Shown here piece after piece: positions 32,328 through 45,110 of a stretch of 64,000 nt of DNA (positions within the stretch are counted from its first letter, which is position 1; each line of letters begins with the position of its first letter). The notes beneath the pieces were generated by a model. That model did no database searches. It was not told the DNA's origin and saw nothing but the letters and a program-made list of their open reading frames with translations. Source of the DNA: Triangularia verruculosa (Eukaryota > Ascomycota > Sordariomycetes > Sordariales > Podosporaceae); assembly GCA_033296885.1 (NCBI GenBank), contig MU863883.1, forward strand, positions 124,001 to 188,000, in the 5' to 3' direction. The translations under genes and the position numbers were made by a program.

Positions 32328-33787
32328 CTAGGGGATAGATGTTCCATCGGCACTGCCCATCTCGTTCATCTCCATTTCTTGGTTGGGAGGCGAGATGATG
32401 CTCTTGGTCGGCTGCCAGATCTGCAACAGGTTGTCCTCGGCCGCGCTGCAGACGAGCCAGGGAATGTTTCTGTTCCAGCTAAAGTCGGCCAGGTGGTTGG
32501 TGTGGCCACCGTGCATGAACAGAAGCTCTGGCGGTCCATCCTCGGCCTCCTCAGGCGTTTGCTCGTCGCCAATAAGGCTAATATCCCAGAGAATGATCCG
32601 GCGGTCGTAGCTCCCACTGCCAAGGATGGCGTGGTCAATTGGGTTCCAAGCCAGAGATGTAACCGCATCGTTGTGGCCCTCGAGAGTATGGATTTTGCCG
32701 GCCTTGAGGTTTCGGAGATCCCAGATACCGATCGTCTTGTCGGCCGAGGCGGTGGCAACGAGATAGTTGACCTTGGGGTTCCAGGCGATGGCGTTAATGG
32801 CATCCGTGTGGCCGTCACGGGCGATGGCGGCGGCTTTGCTACTGTCGGCAGTGCGGATATCGATGACTTGCATTGTCAAGTCGTCCGACACAGTACCGAT
32901 CCACGACGGGGTGATTGGATTGTATTGGACATCGTTGACAATGTGGCTGTGATGTGTGTACTTGCGCCATGGCTGCACCTTCTTGTCGCTGCCGTTGTAA
33001 GAGTTCAGATCCCAGACCATGACGGTCCGATCTTCACTACCGGTCGCCAACCAGCCAGCCTTGTCTGGGCTCCAGTCCAACCCAAAACCTTCCAGAGTGT
33101 GCCCAATACATTCGAGCTGGGGGTTGGGGGTTCCCGTAGGCTGCAGGCTGTGCTTGGTCCGGTCGAAAATAAGCACCCTCCCGTCAACGGCGAGTGTGGC
33201 GATAATATCGGGATTTTGAGGCTGGTAACGGGCCTTGTTGACTTCGCTTGGGTGGTCAATCTTTTGGGTTATCGACATCTTGATAACATGAGGCTCGCCA
33301 GATGCGCCCAGATTTCCGTGACCGCCAATCTCGCCGCGGTCCTCGTCATAATCGCGAGCGCTGGGCTTGACAGGCTTTGGGACTTCGACGTCGGCGATCT
33401 GAAGGTAGTTTGGCTTGCCCTCTGCAGTATGGGTTCCCAGAAGGAGGCGATGGGTCGTGTAATTCTTGTCTGGAACGTCCTTAACGTCGGGGAACCACTG
33501 GGTGGTCAATGTCGGCCACTCCAACGCTGTGCTGAGAATCATGCTGTACAGAAACGGACTGTTTTTCTTCCAGACCTTGTACTCTGTTCCCAAATTAGTC
33601 GCTGCCAAGTCTCGTGAGGACAGGCAGGAGGGCGCATACCTTCGTTGATCAGTTTTTGCTGCATTTTCTCGTCCTCGTCCTCTTCTTCCATATTGACTAG
33701 AGAAAGCTGTTAGTCGCTTGTGGGAGGGCTGGTTGGTATATGTAGCAGCATACCGTCCACGTCGTTGACAACCTCGTTGGGAGCCAT
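32328..33787 (-). CDS. HAT2: HAT2 / RBBP4-family WD40 histone-binding protein
   Basis: Spliced as 33754-33787, 33640-33696, 32328-33583, giving 448 residues. Introns are 57 and 56 nt, with TAG and CAG acceptors. The N-terminal helix MAPNEVVNDVDVNMEEEDED then INEEYKVWKKNSPFLYS is the histone-H4-binding helix region of the RBBP4/MSI1/HAT2 family. Seven WD repeats follow (LDWSPDKAGWLATGSEDRTV; AWNPKVNYLVATASADKTI). HAT2 partners HAT1 for acetylation of newly made H4 at K5/K12; in Neurospora the orthologue NPF also serves CAF-1 and PRC2-type complexes. It shares upstream DNA with the divergent XRN1 gene. A coding-like extension follows the stop. An alternative family member (CAC3/MSI1) is less likely given the N-terminus. 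Confidence 0.93.
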
Positions 33788-34457
33788 GGCAGTTCTTTTG
33801 CTGCTTGGATGTGCAGATCAAAGAACGGAAGGGTTTGGTATCTCAAAATCAATGAGCTAGTTAATTAATGGCGAAAAAGAAACCAGTCGCAATAGACAGA
33901 CGTTTCTTTCTGATCGCGAAGGTGGGTTGTCGCTTCTCTCTCCTGCCGCAAACTTTCTGAATGTTCAACTCTCTCGCTCGTGGCTTCACGCGTATGGAAA
34001 CACCGCGACGCGACCGTTTAATTGATTTGGCCAAAAGCTTGGACCATGGAGCAGCCTGTGCACTTCAACACGTTCTGGGGTGCTTGCAGTGGGGCGAGGG
34101 GCAACTGGTGTGGAGCGTTTCACAGCCTCACAGGCAGCCTGCATCCCCTCCAAAGCTTCCCGTCCTCGCAACGTACGTTGGCATGTCAGGCACTCGAACC
34201 CACTCTGTCTGCCGAGTTCAACAAACAAACTTCCACCTCTTCTGTCGGAAATATTGTTTGGTCTTTCCCTTGTTTTTGTATTGCCGCTGTCGCATTACTC
34301 CTAGTCCTATTCCCACAGCTCTTTGCCTGCGACTCCTACAACAAGACCGGCCATTTTTTATTCAGTGTCGGCATCACCTCTCACTACGACCTCTGTGACG
34401 AATTTTACGACTGATTTTTGCTGAAACCCAGCGCTTCCTTGAGAGCTCACTAGCAAC
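33788..34457. other. Divergent intergenic region HAT2 / XRN1
   Basis: About 670 bases of shared upstream DNA. A 145-codon frame starting with ATG at 33961 lies in the XRN1 leader direction; it has no domain signature and may be an upstream ORF or chance. No other gene is seen. Confidence 0.45.
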
Positions 34458-37400
34458 ATGGGGTCAGTATCGCCTCTGCCCATCTCGACGTCCCAACATG
34501 CGACTGACAGTGTGTCCAGTGTTCCCAAGTTCTTCAGATGGCTCTCAGAGCGCTACCCGGCGATATCGCAACTCATTGCCGAGAACCGTATCCCCGAGTT
34601 CGACTGTCTTTACGTGCGCCAGCCTCCTCGAACCTCGAGACTATGCCCATGTCCTGCCGTTTGCTAATTTGTGTATGATTTCAGTTGGACATGAATGGTA
34701 TTATTCATAATTGCACCCACAAGGATTCGGCGGATGATGTTCACTATCGAATCAGCGAAGAAGAAATGTTCATCGCAATTTTCAACTATATAGAACATCT
34801 CTACGGCAAGATCAAACCGAAGAAACTGTTCTTTATGGCCATCGATGGTGTGGCGCCGCGCGCCAAAATGAATCAACAGCGTGCTCGTCGTTTCAGAACT
34901 GCCCTGGATGCCGAGCGGGCGCGCGAGAAGGCCATCAGAGAGGGCATGGAGCTGCCCGCCGAGGAGCCTTTTGACTCCAACTGCATTACGCCAGGTACAT
35001 ATCCCTCACCACATGCTACTGTTGTTTCCGTTCCCTGACCTTGGTGATAGGAACCGCATTCATGGCGAAACTTACCCAGCAGCTCAAGTACTTCATCAAC
35101 AAAAAGGTGTCCGAGGACAAGGACTGGCAGGGCCCCGAGATCGTCCTATCAGGCCACGAGGTTCCCGGTGAAGGCGAACACAAGATCATGGAATACATCC
35201 GCAACGCCCGGGCGCAGCCCGACTACAACCCGAACGTCCGCCACTGCTTGTACGGTCTCGATGCCGATCTGATCATGTTGGGTCTGCTGAGCCATGACCC
35301 ACATTTCTGCCTTCTTCGAGAGGAGGTCCAGTTTGGCCGGGCCAAGGATAAACACAAGACCAAGGAGCTGGAGCGCCAGAATTTCTACCTGATGCATCTG
35401 TGCATAGTGCGAGAGTACCTGGAGCTGGAGTTCCAGGAACTCAAACAACCAGGCGCCATTCCCATGAAGTTTGACATGGAAAAAGTCATTGACGACTTCA
35501 TCCTCATGGCCTTCTTCGTCGGTAACGATTTCTTGCCTAATCTACCTCGGTTCCACATCAATGAAGGTGCATTGGCAACCATGTTCAGGATTTACAAGGA
35601 TGTGCTTCGGAGATGTGACGGATACATCAACGAGAATGGCAAAGTAAATCTCAAGAGACTGGCTGTTCTTCTGGAAGAGCTTGGCAGAGAAGAGTACCGG
35701 TTCTTCGAGCATGAAAACGAAGATGCCAGCTGGCTTCGTGGCAAGAAAATGCTTGAACGAGACGAGACCGAAGCCGCGAGAGCTCGTGTGAAGGGCAAAC
35801 TGATCATCAGCTCGGACCAGAAAGCTCTTTGGAAGACAAAGATTCGAAAGTTCCTTACCAACCAGAATGCGCAGACTCTTGATTTGGGTACCGAGTTGAA
35901 TGCAGCGGACCGCAAGTTTGTCCAGGATTTGGCTGATGCTGCACACATCGAATGGGCCACGAAGGAGGATGACGATGGGCATCGCCACCTTATCCTGACC
36001 TTCCCCGTTAGAGACGAAGAGGACGAAGATGATGAGGAGGCGCAATCTGCATCTCTCCGCATTGTCAAAAAATACGATAATGCCCAAGTTCTTGACATGA
36101 CGGGTGCCGATGCCCAGGCCGCTCTGGAAGCCAAGTACAAGGAGAAGTTCCAGGAGTGGAAGGACAAGTACTATAGGGACAAATTTCCCGAATGGGCTGA
36201 AGAAAATCACGAGGACGAGTTGCGCAAGCTGGCAGAAAACTATGTTCAAGGTCTTCAGTGGGTGCTCTTCTACTACTATCGTGGAATTGCATCTTGGCCA
36301 TGGTTCTACCGCTATCACTACTCGCCTTTGGTCTCGGACGTTGTCAAGGGTCTTGGTGCGGACCTCAACTTCACACTCGGGCAGCCGTTCAGGCCAAATG
36401 AACAGCTCATGGGTGTCTTACCTGACCGCAGTAAAAAGATTGTGCCTACCGTGTACTGGCCCCTCATGACGAGCCCGGACTCGCCCATCATCGACTTTTA
36501 CCCCCGCGACTTCGAGCTCGACATGAACGGAAAGAAGATGGACTGGGAAGCCGTCGTCAAGATTCCTTTCATCGACGAGAAGCGCCTGCTTGAGGCCATG
36601 GGCCCAAAGAACGAACTCTTGTCGGAGGATGAAAAAGCTCGAAATGATTTTGGCGTGGCTCTCAAGTTCACCTACTCTCCAGACGTGGACTTTGTCTACA
36701 CTTCGTCTTTGATCGATGTGTTCCCAAATATCCCCCATTGTCACTGCATCGAAAACATCTTCGACCTGCCTGCAGTGGAAGGTCTCGAGTACCGCGCTGG
36801 TCTTACCGATGGCGCCTTCTTGAGCGTTGAGGCCTTGGCTGGATTCCCATCTCTTGCTACCCTGCCGTACACTGCCAGCCTTGGTTTCCACGGGGTTAAT
36901 GTGTTTATGCAAGACAGCCGCAATGAAAGCATGGTGGTTAACCTGGTTGGCACCGAGATGCGCACCAAGGTGGACGCGGCAAAGGCCAAGTTGGGACAGC
37001 GCTGCTTTATTGGCTATCCTTTCCTGCAGGAGGCCAAGATCGTGGGTGTATCAGACGAGCTCTTCGACTATGCGCTGGATGCTGCAAATGGCCAGGTGAT
37101 CACATATCATCACGGCCCTCGTGAAATTGAGGAGTTTGGCAAAAAGGCCAACCGCATCGAGAACTTTTACAGCAAGCGCATGGGTATCTTGATCGGCCCT
37201 GTTGAGTCGCTGGTCAGAGTTCAGATGTTGAAGGGTCTGATCAAGACCGACGAGGGAGCGACTATCAAGGAGTATGGCGATATTCCCGGAATGGAGACGG
37301 ATTATGCCTCGCAGATCGTTGTGGATGAGGTTTTCAACGAGGATGAGCGCTTTATCGAGAAGGCAGCCCTCCCGCTTGAGGAAGAATTCCCCATCAAGTC

Positions 37401-38883
37401 TATTGGTTTCTTTTTGGGCGACTTCAATTATGGTCAACCGCTGGAGGTGTCTGGCTACACTAATGGAAAGCTTCAGGTCTGGCTTGCCACACTGGAGACC
37501 CGTGAGCCTGAATTTGCTAGACGCATCATTCAGGAGTCGGAGCGTGGCAACTCTTACATGCCATCGTACATGGTCGCCAAGCAGCTCGACTTGCACCCGT
37601 TGGCGCTCAGCAAGATCACATCGTCCTACTTTGTCAAGACGGTGGGCGATCTTCGCGTGAACCTGGGTCTCAACCTCAAGTTCGAGGGCAAGAAGCAGAA
37701 GGTGCTCGGATACTCCCGCAAGTCCCAGACTGGCTGGGAGTTTAGCAATGCTGCCGTTCACCTGATTGTTCAGTACATGACCAAGTTCCCCGACTTTTTT
37801 GCCGGTGTGAAGAAGAACCCGTCAGGTGCTGAGTTGAAGGAAACCGACCTCTGGAGTGACCCTAATGTGGCCTCTGCCCGTGTTAAGGAAATTGGCGCCT
37901 GGCTCAAGACCCTCAAGACAAGCTCCATGGAGCGCGTCCCTCTTGACGCCGAACAGTTGGATTCCGAAGTTGTCATGCGTCTCGCCGCCGAGGCCGACAA
38001 CCTGAAGCTGAGCGCTATTCCTACTGTACCAAAGAAGATGAACGGTGTTCCCCGCAACGCGCTCTTGAGGCCGGACGATGCTGAACACCGCCTTGGCAAC
38101 CAGCACTTTGCTCTGGGAGACCGCGTGGTGTACGTTGCCCGCACCGGCAAGGTCCCCATTGCTTTCCGCGGAACTGTTGCCGGTATCAGTCGCACCCCTA
38201 CCGCTAAGCTGCTGGACGTGGTCTTTGACGTCACTTTTATGAGCGGTACCACTCTTGGTGACCGCTGCCCACCTTTCCGTGGTCAGACTGTGGCAGCCAC
38301 CACCCTTCTGAACCTCACCGGGAAGCAGGTTGTTGCTGGCTCCAAGACCCAGCTCGCTCGCCAACCCGTCACCCCATCAGTCACCACCTTGACCTCCCAC
38401 GGTGGGTACCACATGCAGCAAAATAAGCGCTTCTCCGATGCTCCCGTTCCTTCCCAGGCTGCCTGGGGACGCGGCGGTCGTGGCGGTGGGCGTGGTGGGT
38501 ATTCTGGGCCTAGCAGTCAGCAAGGTTCCTTTGCGAACGGTGGCGACGGTGCTGTTGCCCCGCCTAGGTATGGTGCTGTCCCTCCCCCCTCCAGTCTTGA
38601 TGCCTCTAGAGGAGGCAGGGGACGTGGTCGCGGTGGTCGTGGCAACGGTGGCCAGAGGGGAGGACAGCAGCATAGCAATCTTGCCCACCGCCCTGCGCCG
38701 CATCAGCAGCAGCAGCAAGCTGAAGGTCAGAACGGGGAGGGCTCTCGTGGTGGGAGAGGTGGGAGAGGCGGCTTTAGAGGAGCGCCTTTCCCCGGGCGGG
38801 GTCGGGGCGGTCCTCGCGGCGGAAGGGGAGGACAGGGGCAGGGACAGCAACAGACGCCGGGGGTGCCTCCCGCTGCGAACTAG
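34458..38883 (+). CDS. XRN1: XRN1, cytoplasmic 5'-3' exoribonuclease
   Basis: Spliced as 34458-34462, 34520-34613, 34685-34994, 35051-38883, giving 1413 residues. The first coding exon is only 5 nt (ATGGG), so the protein begins MGVPKFFRWLSERYP, the invariant XRN1 start. Catalytic acidic clusters are visible: LDMNG (Asp35), AIDGVAPRAKMNQQRARRF, PGEGEHKIMEYIR, YGLDADLIMLGL and FVGNDFLPNL. The central region and SH3-like domain follow (LGDRVVYVARTGKVPIAFRG). The last 170 residues are RGG/Gln-rich (GRGGRGGGRGGYSG; GRGRGGPRGGRGGQG) and probably mediate RNA or P-body contacts. XRN1 degrades decapped mRNA in the cytoplasm. Length and motifs are complete; no defect is seen. Confidence 0.97.
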
Positions 38884-39524
38884 ATGTTCTCGGGGGGACT
38901 TGCTCGGAACGGTTGAGCTGCTTGGGTCAAATTTCCTAGGGAACGGATGATAATGATGACATGAAGCCTTGGTTTTGGTTTTGGTTGTACATGGAACAAT
39001 GGAAGCGGTTGGGAAAACGGGTCTCTCGCTGGGTTCTTTTGTTCAGGAAAATTATGTGATAAAGGAGGGGGGTATGGATTGTCATCAGTGGTCATCAATC
39101 AGCGTTGGGATTCAGTAGGGGGATCATTGTACGAGTATATATTCGCCAAACGCGTATAGTAGTGAAGCATTTCGGACAGGAAAATGCTTAGGAGGGTATA
39201 GCGCAGGTATAGATGTGGAAACTTGCAAAAGCACTGTTTTTTGTGACCTTATTTTTTTTTTTTCAATTGCCTTTGAATTGATTGTAAAAATGACCATTGA
39301 TAAGGTATGCTGTTGCTCGCTCACTTTTTGCTCGCTACCTGCCAAGAAGAAGAAAAATAAAAAGGGGGTATATAGTACACGCAAATTCGTCCGTTTCGTT
39401 TCAAGAAATGAAAATCCCAAAATATATATCTCCCATCAATTCCCGTTTCATATCATCCGCCGCCCCAAAAAATCAAATCATCGATTCCAGAAAATAATGC
39501 CCGCATTTTTTTCCCTCCAAAAGC
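38884..39524. other. Convergent 3' flank XRN1 / F-box-LRR gene
   Basis: T- and A-rich untranslated DNA between convergent genes, with a T-run near 39,250. No gene is seen. Confidence 0.5.
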
Positions 39525-41710
39525 TCACCTCCACAAATCCAACCTCTCCCTCTTTTTCTCCCCATTCGCCGTCCTCGGCCTAGGCCATTCCTCCTGCTCG
39601 TCTCCTTCCTGCTGCTGCCTCCTCCCCCTCCCCCCCTCCATCGGCACAGCCAAAAACCCACCTCCCTCCCCCCTCCCGCCCACCAGCACACTCCGTCGCG
39701 CCCCCGCACCAGAACTCCAATTCCCAGCATCACCGATAATATCAGCCCCCAATCCGTAACTGCTCAACGGCCTCTCCCCCTTTTTACCATTTCCCCCCGC
39801 CCTGGTCCCGCCCCCGCCGATCTTTACAAAATTCCAGTTCAGCTGGTCGTCGTCTTCGGATTTGGTAAACACCTCCAGCTTTGCGGGCAGGTTCATGAAG
39901 CCCGTGTGAGACGACGTCAGCGAGGCGAAGGGGTTGTTGCTGCTGAACCGGTTGGGCTGCTGGTTCTGTCCTCCCATGCCGCCGCCGGCAAAGGGGGTGT
40001 TGTGGAGGCTGTTGATTGAACTTTGATGTCGGTGGCCAGGGGGGGCGGCAAAGGGGTTTGTGTTTGGGAGGGAGCCCGGTTGGAGGGGCGGGAGACCGCC
40101 AAAGGTGGCTGGTTTTGGTGATGTTGGGGGGGAGGAACCAAAGGGACCTAGGGAGCCGCTGCTTCCTGGCCTGGTTGGGGAAAGGAGGGGGGGAAGACCG
40201 AGGAGGAGGTCGGGGAAGGAGGGGTCGCGGACGTAGGCGGAGTGCAGGTTTGGTAGGCCGCCTGATAACAGGGAGGAGGCGAGGTAGGAGTAGTAAGAGG
40301 GGGTTAGGTTTGAGGAGGGGGAGTTGTATTTTTTGGCGGCAGAGGCCGAGGTGATTTCGTAGCGGAGGGTGGTGAGGGATGTTGAGCGGAGGGGTTGGAG
40401 GTCCGGGGAGGAGGGCATTGGGACGGAGACTTTTTCGACGATGGAGAGGTGTTTTAGTCCTCGGGCTAGGCTGATGATGGATTGCAGTTCCCAGATGCGG
40501 ACACCGGTGTTGTTGAGGGTTAGAACTCGGAGGCGTTCCCTCGCTTCAGGGGAGGTTGATAGCCACGCCCTTAGCCCGTCTGCGGTGATGTTTTTGCAGT
40601 CCGTCAGGATTAACTCCTCGACCGTCCCGGGGAAAGGTGGGAGTTGCTCCTCCCATCCCCCTCCAAACAGCTCATCCCCCACCCCCTCCATCCCCTCCAT
40701 TTTTAACGCCTTCAACTGCCCCAACCCACCCAACACCATCCTCAACATCCCCCCATCCATTTGTACTCTGTTCAACTCCAACACCTCCAACTTCGTCCAC
40801 ACCCGTCCCGTCGCCAGCGCCTGCAGCGAGTTTTCACTCCCCCGCAAATAACTCATCTTCCTCAACTCCAAACACCTCGCCTGCACCTCCAACCGCAACG
40901 TAACAAAGTTCGGTTCATCCGTAAACAACCCCTCGGGCAAATCAACATATCTCAGCTGCGGCGTAACCGCAATCGTCCTCGCCAGATCCGCCTGCGCCGC
41001 CTCCCTCAGCATATACGGCATCTTCAAATACTCGACCAACACCCCCCTCCTCACCGGATCCTCCCTCAGCGTCCGACACAGCAACTTCAACCTCGTCGAA
41101 CACGGATCCTCGGGCGAGCCATTCCTGTCAAAAAACGACCTCCTCTTCCTCCGGTCGGAAAGTATCGGTTCAAGCGGGCAGTAATGCACCGGATCAAGTC
41201 GGACACTATGATATCTTTTCCACTCCCCTTCAACATCAGTATTTCATTTCATTCTCACAGAGAGGGAACAACATACAAAACCTTGACCCCCTCCCCTCTC
41301 CACCTCCTGTTGACAGCAATACAGTGCGCCAAATCCCTCATGTCACAGAGCATGCACCCCCCTTCCTCGCCAACGATGCCCGAACTCCCCTCAAACGTCT
41401 CGTAACTCTTGTCTCCGGCATGGGGGCACACGGACAAGAAGATCTTGCGCAAGACACCCTCTGGAAGCCGCGCGATCAGCTGGGGGGAGTACCCCGTCGC
41501 CATGGGCCGGAAGCCATGGCCAGCCAGCTGGTAATCGCGGGGATCGTACGAGTTTGAGTTGTTGTTGTTGTTGGAGCGAGGCGTCGTTGCCGAGTAATAC
41601 TCGTTGCTGCCGCCGCCGGGGACGACGTTTCCGTAGTGCGCCCCACCACTGCCTGTTAAATCGCTACTACTGCCCTTGTTCTTGTTCTTTTTTCGGGAAA
41701 AGAACTTCAT
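39525..41710 (-). CDS. F-box / leucine-rich-repeat-like protein
   Basis: Exons 41277-41710 and 39525-41214, with a 62 nt intron (GTATGT donor, AAAAG acceptor), give 707 residues. A basic start (MKFFSRKKNKNKG) and an Asn-rich linker precede an F-box-like segment near residues 80-130 (LPEGVLRKIFLSVCPH). Then come leucine-rich strand/helix units (TKLEVLELNRVQMDGGMLRM; TVEELILTDCKNITADGLRA; RERLRVLTLNNTGVRIWELQ). A Pro/Ser/Gly-rich region follows, and then the C-terminus, where LPAKLEVFTKSEDDDQLNWN resembles the conserved end of fungal F-box/LRR hypothetical proteins. By family it would be an SCF substrate adaptor; the substrate is unknown. The acceptor is AAG rather than CAG/TAG, but phase and peptide continuity (VKVLYHSVRLDP) support it. 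Confidence 0.78.
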
Positions 41711-42758
41711 TGTTGTTTGCGATTTCGGGTTTACTTTGATTTTCCCACGTGTCTGTGTATGTGTGTGTGTGTGTGTGTATGTGTTTCCGACCTGGCGAGA
41801 GAAAGAAAATAAAAAAAATAAAAAAAATTCAAGATTTATGTTGTTGGTTGGAGGGAGGGAGGGAAGCAGGGAGGAGGAAGAATGAGGAGGGGTGCTTGCT
41901 TGGCCTTGGGAAAGGGATGCGCCCGCTTCTTAGGTAGCTTTCCCGACCCAAAGAAAAAGCAGGGGTCCCCCAATTGAAAACGAAACCGCAGGGCTGAGTG
42001 GGAAAACAAGAAAATGGAGAAAATGCGGGGGCCGTTGCGGGCGCGTGGCGGGTAATAAGTGATCTGCGAAACTATATGAGTGACTATGAAATGGTAGGTG
42101 GTCACGGTTGTGAACCAGGGAGTGAGTGGTGAGTCCGGGTTGTTAAAATTATTTATTAGTGGACGTTGAAGGTTCTGAAACACCAAATGGCAGATCGGAT
42201 ATGATAGGCCCAGGGAGCCTGTGCCGTAAGCTCGGTGATTGACAAAGAGGCGGGGAACCCTCTCTCCCTGCCAAATAACTTCGTGACACACTCTCTTTTT
42301 TCTCGAGTGACGGAGAAGGGCATCTCTAACGGTCTCACAGACAATGTGTGGTGATACATATGACCAAGTGAAATGTTACACAGCACACATATATCAACCT
42401 GACAGCCTGCTATCACCGAGACACAGGATAAAAGAATGATCATGATCATGATTTATTACAGCGTACTGAAAAATATCAACAAATCCGCCCCCCCAATAGA
42501 TCCCCAACAAATATCTAACAGTAACTCGGAAATATGCACTTGTTGCATACAATCTACATGGTGTGTGTTACTAAGTACATACAATAACAGCAACAAATCA
42601 TGCTTGTTTCAAAAAGCCGCCCATGAACCTCATTTCTCGTACACCAAACCGGCAGCTCAGCTACCGCACCGTTTTTTCTGTATCTCGTTTGCCCCATGCA
42701 TGATGTAATATGCTAGACCCGAATACTTTGCCCGGAATCACCCCGAACGAACCACCAC
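41711..42758. other. Intergenic region between F-box-LRR promoter and glycogen synthase 3' end
   Basis: About 1.05 kb. It includes a GT-rich microsatellite at about 41,753-41,784 (interrupted GTGTGTATGTG) and A-rich tracts just downstream of it. No gene is seen. Confidence 0.5.
41753..41784 (+). repeat. GT/CA microsatellite
   Basis: Interrupted GT dinucleotide repeat in the probable 5' leader or promoter of the F-box/LRR gene, about 45-75 bases upstream of its start codon. Confidence 0.8.
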
Positions 42759-45110
42759 CTAGCTGCCGTTCAGGTGAGGGGGGGTAGCCGCTCCGCTAGG
42801 TTGCTTGGTTCTCAGGGTGAGAGGGAACGGGTACTCATCAGGATCCTCTTCCTCGCTGTTTTGGAAATCAGTGTTAGCAAATCTGACAAAGGAATGGATC
42901 CCTAGGAAAAACTTACGGAAGCTTCCACGCAACATAGTCCTCGGTGCTGAGTCCCTCCCGACCCTCTTGGAGACTGGCAAAATCACCAGGAGTCATCATA
43001 CCAGTCCGATCCCTAGGCGAACCAGGTACCGAGAAGGGCCTGGAGATCTTTTGCTCGGGGCCGGGAATGTAGTCCTCCTCCTCGTCACCATTGAACGAAG
43101 TAGGGTAGGCACGTCTCAGCGCGAGCTGGCGAGCCTTGACGTACTCCATACCCATGCGCTTCCAGTCAAGCAGGTCGCTCAGGCGCTCCGTTCTGTTTCG
43201 CTGGTTGATGCGCTGACGGCGGCTCTTTTGTGTAAAGTCGAACATGCTCGAGGTGAGCTGGTTGACCGAGTCGTCCACGCCCTTGTTACGGCGGTCGACG
43301 ATGTAGATACCGTAGTCGCTCGAGTTCTCAATCAACTCCTCCATGTAGCAGCCGAACCCAGACAAGTTGGTTGTGATGCTGGGTACACCCATCACTGTGC
43401 ATTCGGCTGGTGTATATCCCCATGGCTCATAATACGACGCAAAGACACCCAGGTGAGTACCGCGCACAAAGTCGTCGTAGTCGAGTGGGAGCACTGGGTT
43501 GGCCGAGTTCAAGAACTCTGGGTGGAAGATGATCTTGACACGATCTGATGGGTGGTTGAAGAGCTGCACCCGGCGAATCTGGTTGAGAATGGGATCCTCG
43601 GTGTCGTTGATCATGTTGTGCGTCACGATGGGAGGAAGCCCATGCCTCTTCATGGCAAAGAGCCGGCGACGGAGCAGGACACGGTCTTGGCTGGTGAGAA
43701 TCTCCTTGTCATCGGGCATCGCGTCTCCGTCGTGCCACTTGAGGGCACGTTCAAAGATGCGTCGGCCAATGTTGCGCTCAATGTTGTCTACCGTGTCTCT
43801 GAGCGACTTGATGACGGCCTGGCCCTTCAGAGCCTCCACGGTCAACGAAGTCGTTTGGGCAGGCATAATGATGAAGGCGACGACAGTGGTCTTGCTGCCG
43901 GAGCTCTTCAGGCGGTGGTTCAGACGAGCGAGGGACTCGATAAACATGTCGACACCCTTATTCCGGAACTCGTAGCGACCAGCAGTGAAGAAGTAGAGAG
44001 TGTTCTCAGGATCGAAATCGTAGTGACCATAGAAGTGGCCTCGGACAAAGTCGTGGATCTTCTCCTTGGACTGTTGGTGCAGGTTCTGGAATTCGTGCAT
44101 GGCCGAGAACTTGGTGACGTTGAGACCGTTGGGCAACACTCCGTCGGGCTTGCGCTTCAAGAGATGCTCGCTCTCGTACGCGGTGATGTGCGAGACAGTG
44201 GTGAAGACATCACAAGAGTGGGCCGACGCCCGTTCGATGCAGTACCTGTGGTAAATGCCGCGCTTGCCCGCCTCGGCATCGACGTCAAAGTATTGCAGGT
44301 TGTTGTAGAAATCGACTGAGCCGGCGCAGAGGTATCGACCGAGGAGAGTAGCGTGAGTGGTGAAGATGGTCGTGACATCGATCCGCCTCCTCTTGCACAG
44401 AGGAAGGGCAACACCTGCAAGCCATTCGTGGAAGTGGGCAATTACCGCCTTCTTCTTCTCGTGGCACACAAACTAGAATCATGTCAGTGGAACTGCTGCT
44501 TCGGGCTGTCGGACTCTGGAACATACCTCGCCGAGGAACCATGCTACAAGGTAACCAAACACAACAGCCTCATTTGTTTCCTCGTCGTTATCGGGGGACG
44601 GGATAGAGGCCACATTCCACAGATCCGTCTTCCACTCGTTCAGATAGCTGTAGGCCGTCTTCGTGTCAAAAAGGAGAACCCTCGGCGCACCCTCGATCAA
44701 CCAACGACCATACAGGATACCAATGCCGCGATCCCGCATGGATTGAATCGTCGCAGCAAGCTCGGGGTTGGTGGGCTCGATAGCCTCGACCTCGACGGCC
44801 GCCTGGAGGAAGAGGTCAGAGACACGGTTGCGATTGCAATGCGGGCTACTATGTAAGACGGAAGCTACTCACAGACTGGTGGTTAAGGGGCCCGATCAGT
44901 GTGTAGCGATCGCCATACTCAGCGGTTGTTACTGGAGCCTTGGATTTGATAACCGAGTAGATACCACCGACTAAGCCTTCTTGTCAGCGCAGCCCCGAGA
45001 CCATCATCCTGCGAATACACCCCCAACATACCACGATGCGCAACTTCTGTCGCAATCTCAAAGAGGAGGTGGTTCTTGACCTCGCGAGGTGCGCGCCCGT
45101 CGTCTGCCAT
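42759..45110 (-). CDS. GSY1: Glycogen [starch] synthase
   Basis: Five exons: 45032-45110, 44873-44970, 44527-44802, 42917-44472, 42759-42855, giving 701 residues, normal for fungal glycogen synthase (GT3 family). Introns are 54-70 nt. Visible family motifs are VKNHLLFEIATEVAHRVGGI at the N-terminus, IAHFHEWLAG, THATLLGRYLCAG, and the retaining-transferase signature YEPWGYTPAECTVMGVPSI with its two acidic residues. The enzyme extends alpha-1,4-glucan chains from UDP-glucose in the cytosol. The C-terminal RPFSVPGSPRDRTG resembles the inhibitory phosphorylation region of yeast GSY2. Basic residues in RRQRINQRNRTERLSDLLDW match the Arg cluster that senses glucose-6-phosphate in eukaryotic enzymes. 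STRE-like AGGGG copies lie upstream. Confidence 0.97.

Noticed and set aside
16495..32330. Idea that TAG is reassigned as a sense codon in this genome
   Set aside because: Other genes here (for example glycogen synthase, the AMP-binding gene and NRP1) end at TAG exactly where family length and C-terminal motifs predict.
32232..33617. 461-codon open frame on the plus strand
   Set aside because: Antisense shadow of HAT2; the WD40 gene on the minus strand explains it.
33961..34398. 145-codon frame in the XRN1 leader
   Set aside because: No domain or coding bias; may be an upstream ORF but cannot be supported as a gene.
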